DNA of 64,000 nucleotides from contig NC_084765.1 of the NCBI RefSeq assembly GCF_028858725.1, positions 10,743,501 through 10,807,500 on the forward strand, read 5' to 3'. The position numbers and the translations under genes are program-made. The notes below the pieces were generated by a model. It did no database searches and was not told the DNA's origin. It was given only the letters and a program-made list of their open reading frames with translations. The DNA is from Colius striatus (taxonomy: Eukaryota; Chordata; Aves; Coliiformes; Coliidae). Below are positions 22,301-33,343 of the stretch, piece by piece. Position 1 is the first letter of the stretch, and each line of letters begins with the position of its first letter.

Positions 22301-25300
22301 GCCATAGTCTCCATCACTGATGAAAGAATTCCACCTAATTTAAGGATTGCTCTACCAAACATTTAATCACAATTCCATGAAAAAATATGTATAATACCTT
22401 TGATAGAACTCATTGGTCAGAGTGGTGTACTGACAGAATCAGTGCCTCAATGCAACTGTTAGTTTTAGCATTTTAATGTTTTTAATTAAAAAAAACACTG
22501 ATTACTCTTCCTATTTTACATGACTAAACATGACAAGTAAGTGTCTTTAGCAAGAAACTGACTTCAGATAGCAACTCAAATGCCAACTGCATGTACCTTT
22601 AGCCTAATAACAGCCAAGCCTCTAGACTATTTTGTTAAGAAAATATGTTCCATTTTTAAAGTATGTCTTTACTAATGGAAACTAGTTTTCTACTCTCCTC
22701 AAGTTAGAAACTTTTAACAATGTTCAATTCAGTCGAACATGATCTTAAATTCTTCATGAGGAATGTTAATACTCAAATACTAACCTTGAATATTTATGTC
22801 TAAATTACAGGTTCCAGTCTTCCACCTTGCAGGATCACAGGTGTGGGAATTTATCTTGAGGAAAAAGTGAATTTCTCAGAAGCAAGTAATGCATGTAATC
22901 AACTCAATCTACAGTTGGCAAGTAAAGACCAAGTTGAAAAGGCTTTGAAACATGGCTTTGAAACATGCAGGTATATGACATCAGGTAGTGTCTCACTACC
23001 TTTAGTTAACATCTTTACACACATCTAAGGCTGCTAAGGAATCCAATATTAAAAGGAATGATGTTTTTTATTGTAGCTATGGCTGGGTGAAGGATGGATT
23101 TGTTGTCATTCCTCGAATAATATCCAACAACAGATGTGGTAGGGGCAACATTGGACTAGTGCAATGGTATGCTGAACACTTCAAAACATTTCAGGTTTAC
23201 TGCTTCAATTCCTCAGGTATGTAAGCGTGGCAACTACATTGTTTGTGTTTTGGTTTGATTTTTTTTAATGCATGAAAAAATTATAATGAATGAGTTTGTT
23301 CTTATAATTTGTTGGCCTTTTTACCTCCAGTCTTAAATGTCAGTCTATGTTTATTTCTTTAGGGGAAATAAAGCTTTAAAGAAATACAAATAGTCAATTC
23401 AGTTAATTCAAATTAATGCCACAAAAGCTCTTCAAGAAGAGTTGCTTTTACCATTCTGCAGTGTTGACACAATGCTTTTAATATGTTTTAATCATTTAAA
23501 CACATCCATTTGAAAGACAGTGAATTAAATTTTTAACCAGCATGTCTGTTTGGTCCATATTTTCTTGCAAAAAGACCAACAGTGGGATACTTCAGGAAAA
23601 GTTTAAGGTTTTCTATAAAAGGAAATGTATCCATTAAACTACATTAAAATGTAAGCTAGAATAGGTAACAAACCATAAACTAACTAGATTACAAGTTCAA
23701 TGTGCATATCATCCTATTTGTTAAGAGACCTGTCCTTCTCCTCATTCTTGACCATCTATTCCTAGCTAGAAGATATAACAGTGGAACTCGGGTCTTGATA
23801 GACACTAGATCTTTTCAGCACAAAAATATATCAGTATTGTTTCTTAACAACTTTGTGGTATTAACTAAGAATAAGTAACTAGAGGCATCATGGTCCTGCA
23901 AGCATCCTATACCTATGACTATTATGTAACAAGTATCACAATAATTAGACCATACATACAAGATCAATAAATTATTTCTAATCAGTTCTTAGACCTTGTC
24001 AATGAGTTTTAGATAACAAGAGCAAGAGATTATGCACAAAATCCTGAATTTTTTAGAGAAAGATGTGTGAACAAGGGTTGGAAAGAGCAGGGGAAAGATA
24101 GATATACAAAGATAATGGAGACCTAAGACCATGTCTGGCGAATGGGAACACTAGAACTTAGGAGGAGACAGAGGGTGAAGCTGCTAAGGACATGGCTATG
24201 CCTTCACCAGTGGATCTTGGTTCATGACTCTGGGCCGTTTTAAGATAGGAGGATAAATAATATAAATACTTGACTTACAAAGTATCCTACTGCTGCTAAG
24301 AAAGCACTGCAGAGAAAGCACCATTGAAAATTCACTTATCGCCTAACCTGTGAAATTAAAATTGACAAGATTAAATTCACTTAGCTTTTCTCTGTATTCC
24401 TTAGTTTTTATTGATGAATGCATTGGTGAATTAGTGCTGTGGCAACTTGCTCCAAAAGAAGCTACTCCTATTGGTTCTTCTTCAAAATGGTGTTTCAGTG
24501 CACAAAATATGTGTCATTCTGCATAGAGAAATGGGTAGGCTGGGTAATGCTAAGGAGGCAGCAAGTAACTTCAAATTACTTGTTTAGCTTTAATTTAGAA
24601 AAAAAAAATATACACTGCTACAGTATGAGAAGAAAGTTAAGCTTGCTGAATGGGTAGAAAACAACTTTAAGTCATGTATATTTAACATTGGGATGATTCT
24701 GCATTTCTTTATTTTGCCAAAGTGTTGCCTGTTCTAAGCATTTCTTGGCAGAAGCTCATTCTGTCATTTTTCTTTGTGCCAAAGCAATGCCAAAATCATT
24801 TTAAAACTGTAGTGGAAATAGTAAAAAGCCCCTGCCATTTAGCTTTTTATTCTGTGAATGCAACTGCGTCATCAGACTTCCCATGGGGATTCATTTGGAG
24901 AACAACACATACGTTGTTTCCCTATTATTTATGTTGTAATCTGCTTTTACTTTAGTGAAATTTTTATAGCCTTACAGAATATAGAACCTCACTAGTTTTC
25001 CCATTTTCATGAGCCTGATTCAGAATTCAACTTTTTCATTTACATACAACCATCCACTTGTACCCACATTTTTACATAGATAACATTCAGATCTTTTAAA
25101 TTACTTAATTTCTGAGTGTGTCTGAAGTTCTTTCTAGCTCCCATTAGAATTGTGTCACTTTTTTGTCTCACACTGGTGCCTGGTTTACCTGAAAGTTTTA
25201 TGGGCTACTTTTGTTCTCAGGAGATTGAAGCAGTGTTCCAAGTCTCAACAGGACATCCATGTCTTTTAAACATATATAACAGAAATATTTTTGAATCTTA

Positions 25301-27793
25301 GATCTGCATTTAAGTCTGCTTTGAGTCATATAATTGGATTTTATGTGCATTATTATTCTAAGTACTTTTCCGGTGGATTCTTGTATTGCTATGCAATTAT
25401 AAAACAAACACCATACTTGCTCAAAAATGTGTTAAAGTCTGTCAGTAATTAGAAAAGGTGCATAACCTAGGTTGTAGCCACGTTTTGAAACAAGCATGCC
25501 TGATTTGGGTAAGGCTTTTGTGAATAAATATAAATAATAATTTCCAGAAGAGAATGACAGAGGAACAATTTCAATACATGTGTGTGTACAGTAAGTGCAA
25601 AACTAACATCCAACACAACTCTTACATATTTCCTTTCCCTGATGCAGATGTTTGGATTAATTCATGTAAACCAGACCCAACTACAACTATACTACCTTCA
25701 TCAAGTGCACCAACGGACCTCACTGCATATTCAGGCTCTGATTTGACTGAGAATGTAACAGCAATGCCCAATGTGACTGAGGCAGAACAATCCCTGAAAA
25801 ACATAAAATTCCGTGTAATATGTATAACTGAAACAATCTTACCAACAGAGGGGACTACAACAAAAATGCCAGAGGAATACTCACCCATTAACTCTCCTAA
25901 CTACACTTCCCATGCTGCCTTTAAGAACGATGCCGTTGTCTTTGGAGGTAAAAGCCATATATGGTAGCTATTCAATCAGAAGAGCTAGTTACATACATAT
26001 TAGTAGTAAAACTATTTCATGCTATTTTTGTTTGCCACTCCAGCATCCGTTTTGATACAGCTGAACCTGGAGGCAGAACACGAGCGTTGTGGTTTTGCAA
26101 AAGCATAGCTTATAAGGAGAGGATTTTAAAAGAATATTAAAGTCGAAGGCCTTATTTTAAACTTTTTTGATAAAATTTGAATATGAAATGGTGGAAGTTC
26201 ATTCTAGTTAATGCAATTTGGGGTAAATATATTTCTGAGAAAGTCTTAGCAAATACCATAGAATCATAAAATGGTAGGGGTTGGAAGGGACCTTTAGAGA
26301 TCATCTAGTCCAGCCCCATGTGCTCAGAGCAACGGAAAACTCAGCAGACTCTTAAAAGAAGCCAAAAAAAGTTTTCAGGAGAATTGTTGAGGTGCAAATA
26401 TGGAGGTGTTCTCAAGATAGGAGGTGAGAATAAATAACCCTAATATACAGCAACTGACAAATAGACCAAATATGAGGAAAAGCATTTTAACTGTAAGGAT
26501 AGTTAATCACAAAAATGTGTTCTCTAGGCAAGTTACAAAAACCCTCCAATGAGCAGATTAGACAAATGTCTGTCAGAGATTGCCTAAATACCCATTCCAG
26601 TCTGTCTTGGAAAAAATGAGCAGGAACAACTAACCTTTTGAGATTCCTGATACCTCCATCCTTGGGTTGATGTGTATGGACTTCTTACATTAGGCTGTTT
26701 TTAGAAAAAGCTGGATTTACATTCGTGAGCCTTTAGAAAGTCGAAATGAAGTACATACAAAACTCTATGCTTGCCTTGTTTTTATCTCTAGGTATCCCCA
26801 CAGCACTACTTGTACTGGCAGTCATCTTCTTCATTATTTCAGTTGTTTTAGCAGTCTGCTATATCAAAAAGTAAGTGGTTTTTAAAAATTTTCTCTTAGT
26901 CTGAGTTAACTCCTGGAGTACAACCAGTGAATATTTTAAATATAACAGAGGAGGAATGATAATGACATAACAATGCAGCACAAAGAACAACATCTCAAAC
27001 CCTTTTGTTACACTTGCAGCTTGTTGTTGCTGTTGCCATTCCCTGCTTTAGTAAAGGAACCAAAGATAAATATTTCCTATTTTTGATTAGTCAGTCATGT
27101 CTAGTGTGAAACATTCCCAAGTGTGCCAACACACCAACACTGAAGTGAGCATCTGTTTGTATATAAGCCTGTTTATGCAATGTTATTCCTGTTTCTACAT
27201 CAAACTCAAGGTAAAAGGGATTTTTTTTTTTGGACTATGATTGTGTTCAGAAAAATTGATGAGCTCATTTGTCATGGGGTAAAGATCTCCAACAGAGAGC
27301 ATCATTAAATCTTATCAAAAACTTGTATTAATTTCTCACATCCTAGAACAGATAGTTTTATTGTTGTACCATGAATCCTGAATATACATTCTCTGTTTTT
27401 TAAAAAAATACAAAAATATTGCCTGAAAAAGCACACTGCTGGAAAAAGCACAATGGTGTAGCATGCCATGGTTCTCTGTCAGGCTTTTGCTTGAGTTTGG
27501 CAAAGAAAGTTAATTCTAGAGATTTTTTACTATATTTTTACTGTGTTTCTTGAGTGATACTCAAACTATGTTAATGTTTCTGTTTTACTATTCTCTTTTC
27601 TGTTTAAAGGTACAAGAAAACCTTCCCATTTTCAAACAAGAACCAGCAAAAAGAAATGGTTGAAACTACTGCTCTCAAAGAGGCTAAGTCAAATGACAAA
27701 ACACCTGAGAAGGAAACAAACAATGGAAAAAAAATAGAAGAGTCTAAAGCCAAGCCTGAGGCCACAGTAAAATGTCTAGAAGCAGAAGTTTAA
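19265..27793 (+). CDS. LYVE1: LYVE1, complete: lymphatic vessel endothelial hyaluronan receptor 1
   Basis: Type I membrane receptor that binds hyaluronan on lymphatic endothelium and on some macrophages. Coding exons: 19265-19346, 22811-22970, 23077-23216, 25648-25947, 26792-26870 and 27610-27793, with stop TAA at 27791-27793. They give 314 residues against 322 in human. The start has A at -3 and G at +4 and opens a hydrophobic signal peptide of about 25 residues. The Link module follows, with six cysteines at 34, 56, 80, 101, 123 and 134. Next come a Ser/Thr/Pro-rich stalk with N-glycosylation sites, a transmembrane helix at about 229-251 and a Lys/Glu-rich cytoplasmic tail ending CLEAEV as in human. 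Hyaluronan-contact residues of human LYVE1 are kept as Tyr82, Ile92, Arg94 and Asn98, with Lys to Arg at 100 and 103. CD44 is excluded by the tail and the neighbours. Confidence 0.96.
19548..19590. repeat. 22-base tandem duplication
   Basis: ATTACTGTCTAAATGCCATA is repeated after 22 bases with one C to T change. Two copies only. Confidence 0.7.
21800..22000 (-). mobile_element. CR1 LINE fragment, antisense
   Basis: GGAGACCTACAATGATCATC, AACTGCCTGACCACTTCAGG and TCTAGGAAGCCTATTCCAG match the reverse complement of a bird CR1 3' region. The tail end faces left. The copy is moderately diverged and 5'-truncated. Confidence 0.85.
22811..22970 (+). CDS. LYVE1: LYVE1 exon 2: first half of Link module
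   Basis: It encodes residues 28-80 with cysteines 34, 56 and 80 and the motif FETC. The segment ASKDQVEKALKHGFETC aligns with human AGKDQVETALKASFETC. Confidence 0.94.
23077..23216 (+). CDS. LYVE1: LYVE1 exon 3: second half of Link module
   Basis: It encodes SYGWVKDGFVVIPRI through VYCFNSS. It holds the hyaluronan contact residues Tyr82, Ile92, Arg94 and Asn98 and cysteines 101 and 123. Intron 2, just before it, is only 106 bases long. Confidence 0.94.
23217..25647 (+). other. LYVE1 intron 3
   Basis: A 2.43 kb GT-AG intron. It is AT-rich and I recognise no element. The short frames in it show no Link, lectin or other domain. Confidence 0.7.
25648..25947 (+). CDS. LYVE1: LYVE1 exon 4: mucin-like stalk
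   Basis: It carries Cys134, which closes the extended Link fold, then a Thr/Ser/Pro-rich stalk with NVT, NVT and NYT glycosylation sequons. Cys186 in VICITE aligns with human Cys201 (LICVTE), the unpaired cysteine reported to link LYVE1 into dimers. The exon ends in AAFKNDAVVFG, close to human AAFKNEAAGFG. Confidence 0.94.
26257..26330 (-). mobile_element. CR1 LINE tail, antisense
   Basis: ATAGAATCATAAAATGGTAG, then GGGTTGGAAGGGACCTTTAG and ATCATCTAGTCCAGCCCC. This is the reverse complement of the CR1 3' end and is almost the same as the copy at 55893. Confidence 0.9.
26470..26650 (+). mobile_element. Old CR1 LINE relic, sense
   Basis: GATTAGACAAATGTCTGTCA and the flanking sequence match the same old CR1 type as the relic at 18280. 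The ends are approximate because divergence is high. Confidence 0.55.
26792..26870 (+). CDS. LYVE1: LYVE1 exon 5: transmembrane helix
   Basis: It encodes IPTALLVLAVIFFIISVVLA and VCYIK, a single hydrophobic helix followed by a basic stop-transfer end. Both splice phases fit the neighbouring exons. Confidence 0.95.
26871..27609 (+). other. LYVE1 intron 5
   Basis: A 739-base GT-AG intron with no recognised element. Confidence 0.7.
27610..27793 (+). CDS. LYVE1: LYVE1 exon 6: cytoplasmic tail and stop
   Basis: It encodes YKKTFPFSNKNQQKEMVE, a Lys/Glu-rich stretch and the conserved C terminus VKCLEAEV. Human LYVE1 ends VRCLEAEV. Confidence 0.95.
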
Positions 27794-28020
27794 GGGGGAA
27801 AATGTACACTTCTTGATAGAAATATAAAATGAAGCACACAGAACTCAGCAATGCTTTTTAACATGGGTCATTGTAAATACGCATGAATGAAGAATTTCTC
27901 TATCTTAACATATGAAAACTTGGGGTTTTTTTAGTAATTGCATCTTTAGCTATAAATGCTCATGCAGAAGAACATGGTATCTTGTTTACTTTAAATAAAT
28001 TTAAAAATCCATATTACAGC
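27794..28020 (+). other. LYVE1: LYVE1 3' UTR (short form)
   Basis: About 225 untranslated bases up to the first plausible poly(A) signal, AATAAA at 27994-27999. A Pumilio-type TGTAAATA lies at 27872-27879. Further AATAAA-like hexamers near 28110 and 28542 could extend it. Confidence 0.55.
27994..27999 (+). terminator. LYVE1: Likely LYVE1 poly(A) signal
   Basis: AATAAA about 200 bases after the stop codon, followed by T-rich sequence (CTCATTTTTCATC). Other hexamers lie downstream, so the choice is not certain. Confidence 0.5.
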
Positions 28021-31000
28021 TCATTTTTCATCTTTAATAAGGAAGTAATTAGGAATATGCTATTGATTATGTGCAGTCTTTCCACTAATTGCATGGAATT
28101 CAGATCAATAAATAATCAAAAGGTTTGGGGTTTTTTAATCTGTCTGGAGGACGTCTGCTAACTTAATGTCTAAAATAGGATTATGATACTGTAGCTCTTC
28201 CACACGTAGATCAGCTTATTTCCAAGCAGCAGTTGCATACTGTTTTAAAAATGTCTGTTTACAAACAGAAGAAGGAAACCTGTTTACAAGTGAGTAAAAA
28301 AGTCAAAGGATCAATCCACTGTCATCCAAATACCCAAGAAAGGGTACAAAGATGCTGATGTTTATATATATAAAACAATTAATAACTTTCTTGGATATCT
28401 TCATCATATCATATTTTACTGATTTATTTATTAAAACTTGTGTCATTCTTCTGCATCAGATACTTGACAGGGGAAAAAACTCACACTGGATCTCAACAAT
28501 GATATTTAAGATCTTTTGTGTATATTTAAGTGTGGCTTTCATAATAAAGTAAAGATCTCATAATAATAAGGTAAAAATCTCAAGTGGTATGGGATGTTTG
28601 AAGTACTTTATAAAAAAAATTAAGTCTGATATATATGTCTGGACAATTTATTGCCACGAAAGGTCTCTCAAAAAGAGCTCATATAACCTTAATATCACAG
28701 AAGTTATTAGTTGCTATTAAAGAATGGCACTAGCAATTTATCACATTTTTTCATGAATAAATGGTTTGGATAACTTGTTTTTATATGTGAAGGTGGTTCT
28801 TGTGGTAAAAGAAGCTTCTTTTTAGATCAAGCAGCTTGAAAAACAAAGTCTCAAATAAAACAATGGAGCTGTGTTTTCTACAGTGTAGGATACTGGGTTA
28901 TGAACTTTCCTAAATTTCATTCACACAAAATGAAAACTTGCCAGATGGTTATATATTCCACTAGATAGTGAGTGACAGTGTATTGCTAATAGCATACTTA
29001 GAGATTCCCTGTGGTGATTTTTGTTTTCTCTCTTGGGTTTTGGTGGTGGTGGTGGTGGTTTGGAGTGTTTTTTTTCACAGCTCAGAAATCTTTCATGGCT
29101 CCAAGGGTCTGGACTGCATCGAGACATAATCTCATGCTGCCATTAAAGCCATACTACTGCAGAAAGACAGTGATTTGATACAGCTTTAAAAAACATTAAT
29201 TTCAGATGTCCATCAAAAGAGTTTCAGCAGAAAAACGTGCACCGGAAGAATGCACTAGATACCATCTTGCCACTCAGTTAATTCCCCTCCTTGCAAAACA
29301 TTGCAGTAATGCTACGTATCTCTCCTGACAACCTGAATGAAATCAGTCTGCACCATGTGAGCAGTGAGAGTAGACAGCAGAAATAAGGGCATCAGGAATG
29401 GCCACAGCCATCACTAGTCGTGACAGCGTCAGAATAGTAAATGGACCTAAGGACATGGGCAACGCTAGTGGATTCCAGGTAATGTGGGATGTTTTGGTGA
29501 CATGTTACAATTTCCCTTTTGCCTCTCTTTTCCATGTTTTTTGCCATTAGAAATTACCTGTTTCTCTATTCTTTTCCTCACCGCCAAGAGATAATTATCA
29601 TTTCTCTTGCTGTCCTACTAATATTACCTCTGTTCCCCAGGTATCAACTTCCTTTTCTCTCAGATTGTCTCATTCACACCTGAAGAAAATCAGAAAATTG
29701 TCCTCTAGTTCCACTCCATCTGGATGTTTGTTCCTTCTGTTTTAGAGCTAAATAAGGGCACCTATTTTTCCCTTGAAATGTTTACTTTCTAAACAATCTA
29801 TACTAGCTGATATAAGAAGCTATTACCTTAATCTATAAATGTCTTTTTTTATCATGTACCTTAAAAACTCAACTTTCCTCCTGACCTTCACACTGACACC
29901 TAGCCAATGCAGTTTGATCTTTCCGTTCCTCCCATTACACAAATTCTGCCAAGACTACAAAGGCTAAAAGGACTCTGTTACACTGTTCTGTACGTAATAA
30001 AAACCAGCCATAAGTACTAATCAACAAGTACTGTATTTAATATTGTCTGTATGTAATAAGTACTACTCAGTCACATTCAAATTAGAAAGTACAAAATGTT
30101 CTTGCTCATTGTTTAATGGAACTGCAAGGGATGTGCCACTGCAACACAAACAGGAAACATTTATTTAAGTTCTAGACAGAAAGTGTCAAAAAACCAAATC
30201 CTTAACTAGTAGTAGCAGAAAATTTAGAGAAATGCTTCCATGTTTCTGACTTTTCCTCACTGTCGTGCTTTTTTTTCATGATACATTCTCAATAGCTATG
30301 AAGTTCCTGATGTCTCAGTACTTACATTATTATGCTCAAGTATCTTGGACGAGTAAGTCATTCCACCTATCAGGAGACCACAGTTTATATGTCATTTGAC
30401 AGTAACACTACTTAGATTCCCACACTGAGACTACAGATGTTTGCTGACCTTAGACCAAAGGGCTGGTTGGCCTGCAGGAAATAGAGTGAGGTTCCCAGTC
30501 CAGCCCAATCCCTGTCTGGAATACAGGAGTGCCTTAATTGTGGGAAGTACGTGTGTCTATCGTGTCTATGCGTGAACAGAAATGGGCAGGAAGGGGAAGT
30601 ATTACTCCTTTTTTCCTCTTAAAAAACCCAAAAAACAAAAAACAACCCAAAACCAACTCTAGAATTAAACCTTGAAGCATCAGGATGTGGGTGACCTAGG
30701 GGATGTTCTAGGATTTCTGTTCCTAAATGGCTTATCATCCACGAGTGTTGTGGGTTTGTTGTAGAAAGGGCAGAGAGCGTTGAGCTTCACCCACCCACAT
30801 CCACCTCCCACACTCAACGCAGATTGGGGGGGGTGTTCTCCCCCTGGCTCCCGGCTGTTTTGGCAGAGAGCAGCTAAGTGTTTTGCACCGCCTGTGATGA
30901 TCCCACCAAGGCACGCACTCAGCCTCCAGGAAGTCTCTTTTAACTTTCTATTAAGAGGTAACAGAAAAGAGAGAATAGTACAGGCAGCATTACATCCTTT

Positions 31001-31180
31001 CAGACGCTGCGAACCCTGAGCTAGGCAGCACTGAGTGGGCCTGTACGAAAGTTACTTTCTTTTGGTCACTCAAGCTGTTACATGATCTTTCTTAAAACAC
31101 AAGAATTCTATACATTCCATATATCGTTTCTACTGCAGCGCTGGGAGGACGTTCAAGCTGGGCCTGCGCCACTCAACTGT
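28020..31180. other. Intergenic LYVE1-RNF141
   Basis: 3.2 kb, AT-rich, with no gene recognised. It contains two TGTTTACA forkhead-type boxes at 28256-28288, a (GGT)n run at 29039-29059 and a pyrimidine- and A-rich low-complexity stretch at about 30607-30655. Confidence 0.65.
29039..29059. repeat. (GGT)n microsatellite
   Basis: Six GGT units in a row between T-rich flanks. Confidence 0.8.
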
Positions 31181-31770
31181 AATGCCATGGCTAACAGAGC
31201 GCTACCGGCGGCGGGGCTCGGCGTGGCGGGCACGGAGACGGGCCGGCGGCGGGCCGGCAGTGCCCGTACTCGGCTGCGTCGCCGGGAGCTCCGCGGGGTG
31301 AGCTCGGACCTTCGCCTCGCCCCGGCAACGGCGCGATGCGCGCAGTGGCGTCACCCAGCCGCGCCGCGAGGCGCCGCCGCCCCTGCGCCTGCGCCGCTCG
31401 CCGACTGCCGAGGCGCGCGGGGGAGCGGCGTCGCTCCGGTGCCCGTCGGGCGGCGGCGAGCAGGATGCCGGGGCCCCGGGGTGAGGTTGCCGGTGGGGCC
31501 CTCCGTCGCGGCCCGCGCTCACGGCGCCCTGCGGGGAGCGCAAGGCGCGGGTCCGGGGAAGCTGTTGGGTGTGGACGTCCAGAGCCGGGCCTCGCTGAAG
31601 CGTCCGTGGGGCGAGGAGGGTGGAGCGGTGGTGACCCGGCGGGCGGGAGGCGGGGGGAGCGGGCCGGGCCGGGCCCCGCCGCTTCGGGCGTGACGCAGGC
31701 GGTCGTGCGCGCGCGGCCCGTCTCGAGCGCGGCCGTTGGTGGCGGTTAATGGTCAAGTGGAGCGGCCGCC
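31180..31770 (+). promoter_or_regulatory. RNF141: CpG island: presumed RNF141 promoter and exon 1
   Basis: About 590 bases of very GC- and CpG-rich sequence stand out sharply from AT-rich flanks. It lies 1.5-2 kb before the first RNF141 coding exon and reads toward it. Long frames on both strands here are a by-product of high GC, not genes. GC-box-like GGCGGG sequences occur repeatedly. No TATA box is obvious, as usual for a housekeeping promoter. Confidence 0.75.
31440..31480 (+). other. RNF141: Possible 3' end of RNF141 non-coding exon 1
   Basis: CCCCGGG followed by GTGAGG at 31481 is a good splice donor within the island. The 5' limit cannot be seen, so the start given is nominal. Another possible donor is GGG/GTGAGC at 31298. 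The ATG at 31465 lies just before the donor. Confidence 0.4.
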
Positions 31771-33283
31771 GCGCCGCGGCCTGAGAGGCTGAGCGGGGAG
31801 AAAGCTCCTGGGACACCTTTCTCCGTGAATAGTTTTGTGTACGACTGGTCTTGAAGAGCATGTGAGACGAGTCGCTTCTGGAAACACTTCTGTGGGTTTT
31901 GTTGCCCAAATATCAGTGGTGCAGTCTTAGTAATTCGGTAGAACTCCCTCACGGCGCTGTTCGCCCTCGGGAAGACACAAACTGGAAGGTCTGAGCTAAA
32001 TACATTCGAGGGGTGAAAGGTTATGCTGTGGAGAGGTTGTGCTTCAAGTGATTTGGGTGTGTGCTCACCAAATGCAACGTCTAGATAGCGGAAAAGGACA
32101 TGATTGGAGCGTGGTTTGGAAGAATAAAAGTGACTTGAGGAGGAACACTGAAAATATAAGTTGTTCAAAAATCAAACTTTAAATTGTAATTTTACTCTCT
32201 TATTTGAATTTCTGCAGTAGCTTGTAGGCTGATATGAACTCACTTTATGTGTGTTGTGTTTTTCTTACACTCTGTCAAGATTTTGACAGCTCTAGGCCAT
32301 ATCTGGGCAATTCCTGGGCAGCTTTATGCCCCAAGGGCAACTGTATGTCCATGCAAGATGAAATTCAGTTTTGCTGTGGTATGTCTTAGAAGGTGTTTGT
32401 AATACACCTAGTATCAAATTATTCCATATTTAAGGTTGATGTTCTACAACTAGGGTGCTGTTGCAGGTCTCTACCTGTAGAAGTCTTAATAGGGTGTGAA
32501 ACTACTGGTTTGCATTATGAGCAACAGACTTTGCACACACCGAGTCAATTTGCATACCTCTGCCAAGTCAAGACAAAGAGCAATTTGAGAGGAATGTAGG
32601 AGGATTCAAGGGTTGGAAATGAATAACAACTCAGAAGGCATAGGGTAGATCTTTATGCAGACTTTTCAGGGAAATTATACCAATGTAAAGGAAAGGTGAA
32701 AGTCTGAGCAAGTCAGTTTTGTAATAAATCCCCAAATTGAGTGTTCTGTGCAGAAAGGGAGATTTCTGCATGGGCTTATAGTGATATATGTTTTTTGTCT
32801 TATCAGTTCAAGAATACTATGAGAGTTCTTTTTATCTGCCAATGACAGTCTGAAGTAAGAAAGCTAATTCCTAATGTAACATCTCTGTACAGACATACAT
32901 CAATATGCTTATTTGTTGACATTCTGACTTCCACATGCACAAATATTTAGGAAAAACAAAGGTTGTCATAAATTACCATTGTCATCTTAAGAGTTTCTTT
33001 TCCATTCCATTGGGGATATTTATTTGAGTTGCTGAGAAATCTGCGCGAAAAATTATCTGTCTTTAGTATAAGTATTGCTCTGAAAAAAACCCATTTTTCT
33101 TAAGCTGTTAATGCCACATTCCAGTTTCTTCTTAGCGTTCTTTGTTTCTGTTTTGACCGTTTAAGTCGTGTTACTGTAGAATAATTAGAGTGGTTAGTGG
33201 GTAGGATATCTCTTACACTAAAAGAAAATGAGGGAGTAGCAGTTTGTAAAACACACCAATGTAACTCTCTAAAATATTTTTAG
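31481..33283 (+). other. Presumed RNF141 intron 1
   Basis: The first 290 bases belong to the CpG island and the rest is AT-rich unique sequence. I see no exon or transposon. Confidence 0.55.
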
Positions 33284-33343
33284 CAGAGATACTGCAGATG
33301 AATGAGAACTTCTTTCTACGAAACTGAGGTGAAGAGCTTCACC

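Larger units (their letters stand above)
19347..22810 (+). other. LYVE1 intron 1
   Basis: A 3.46 kb GT-AG intron. It contains a 22-base tandem duplication (about 19548-19590), a GC-richer block with a hairpin (20624-20649), a 19-base near-palindrome (21694-21712) and an antisense CR1 fragment (21800-22000). No hidden exon is recognised. Confidence 0.7.
25948..26791 (+). other. LYVE1 intron 4 with two CR1 relics
   Basis: An 844-base GT-AG intron holding a young-looking CR1 tail (26257-26330) and an older CR1 relic in the opposite direction (26470-26650). Confidence 0.75.

Noticed and set aside
21895-22320. 141-codon plus-strand frame in LYVE1 intron 1
   Set aside because: The first quarter is antisense CR1 sequence and the rest has no recognisable protein.
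25622-25888. 88-codon minus-strand frame
   Set aside because: It is a shadow of LYVE1 exon 4 on the other strand.
28921-29127. Proline-rich minus-strand frame
   Set aside because: It is the translation of the (GGT)n microsatellite and its flanks.
31082-31909. Long open frames on both strands (203 and 235 codons) in the GC-rich block
   Set aside because: They are Arg/Ala/Pro-rich, overlap each other on opposite strands and lie in the CpG island, where stops are rare. No domain is visible.
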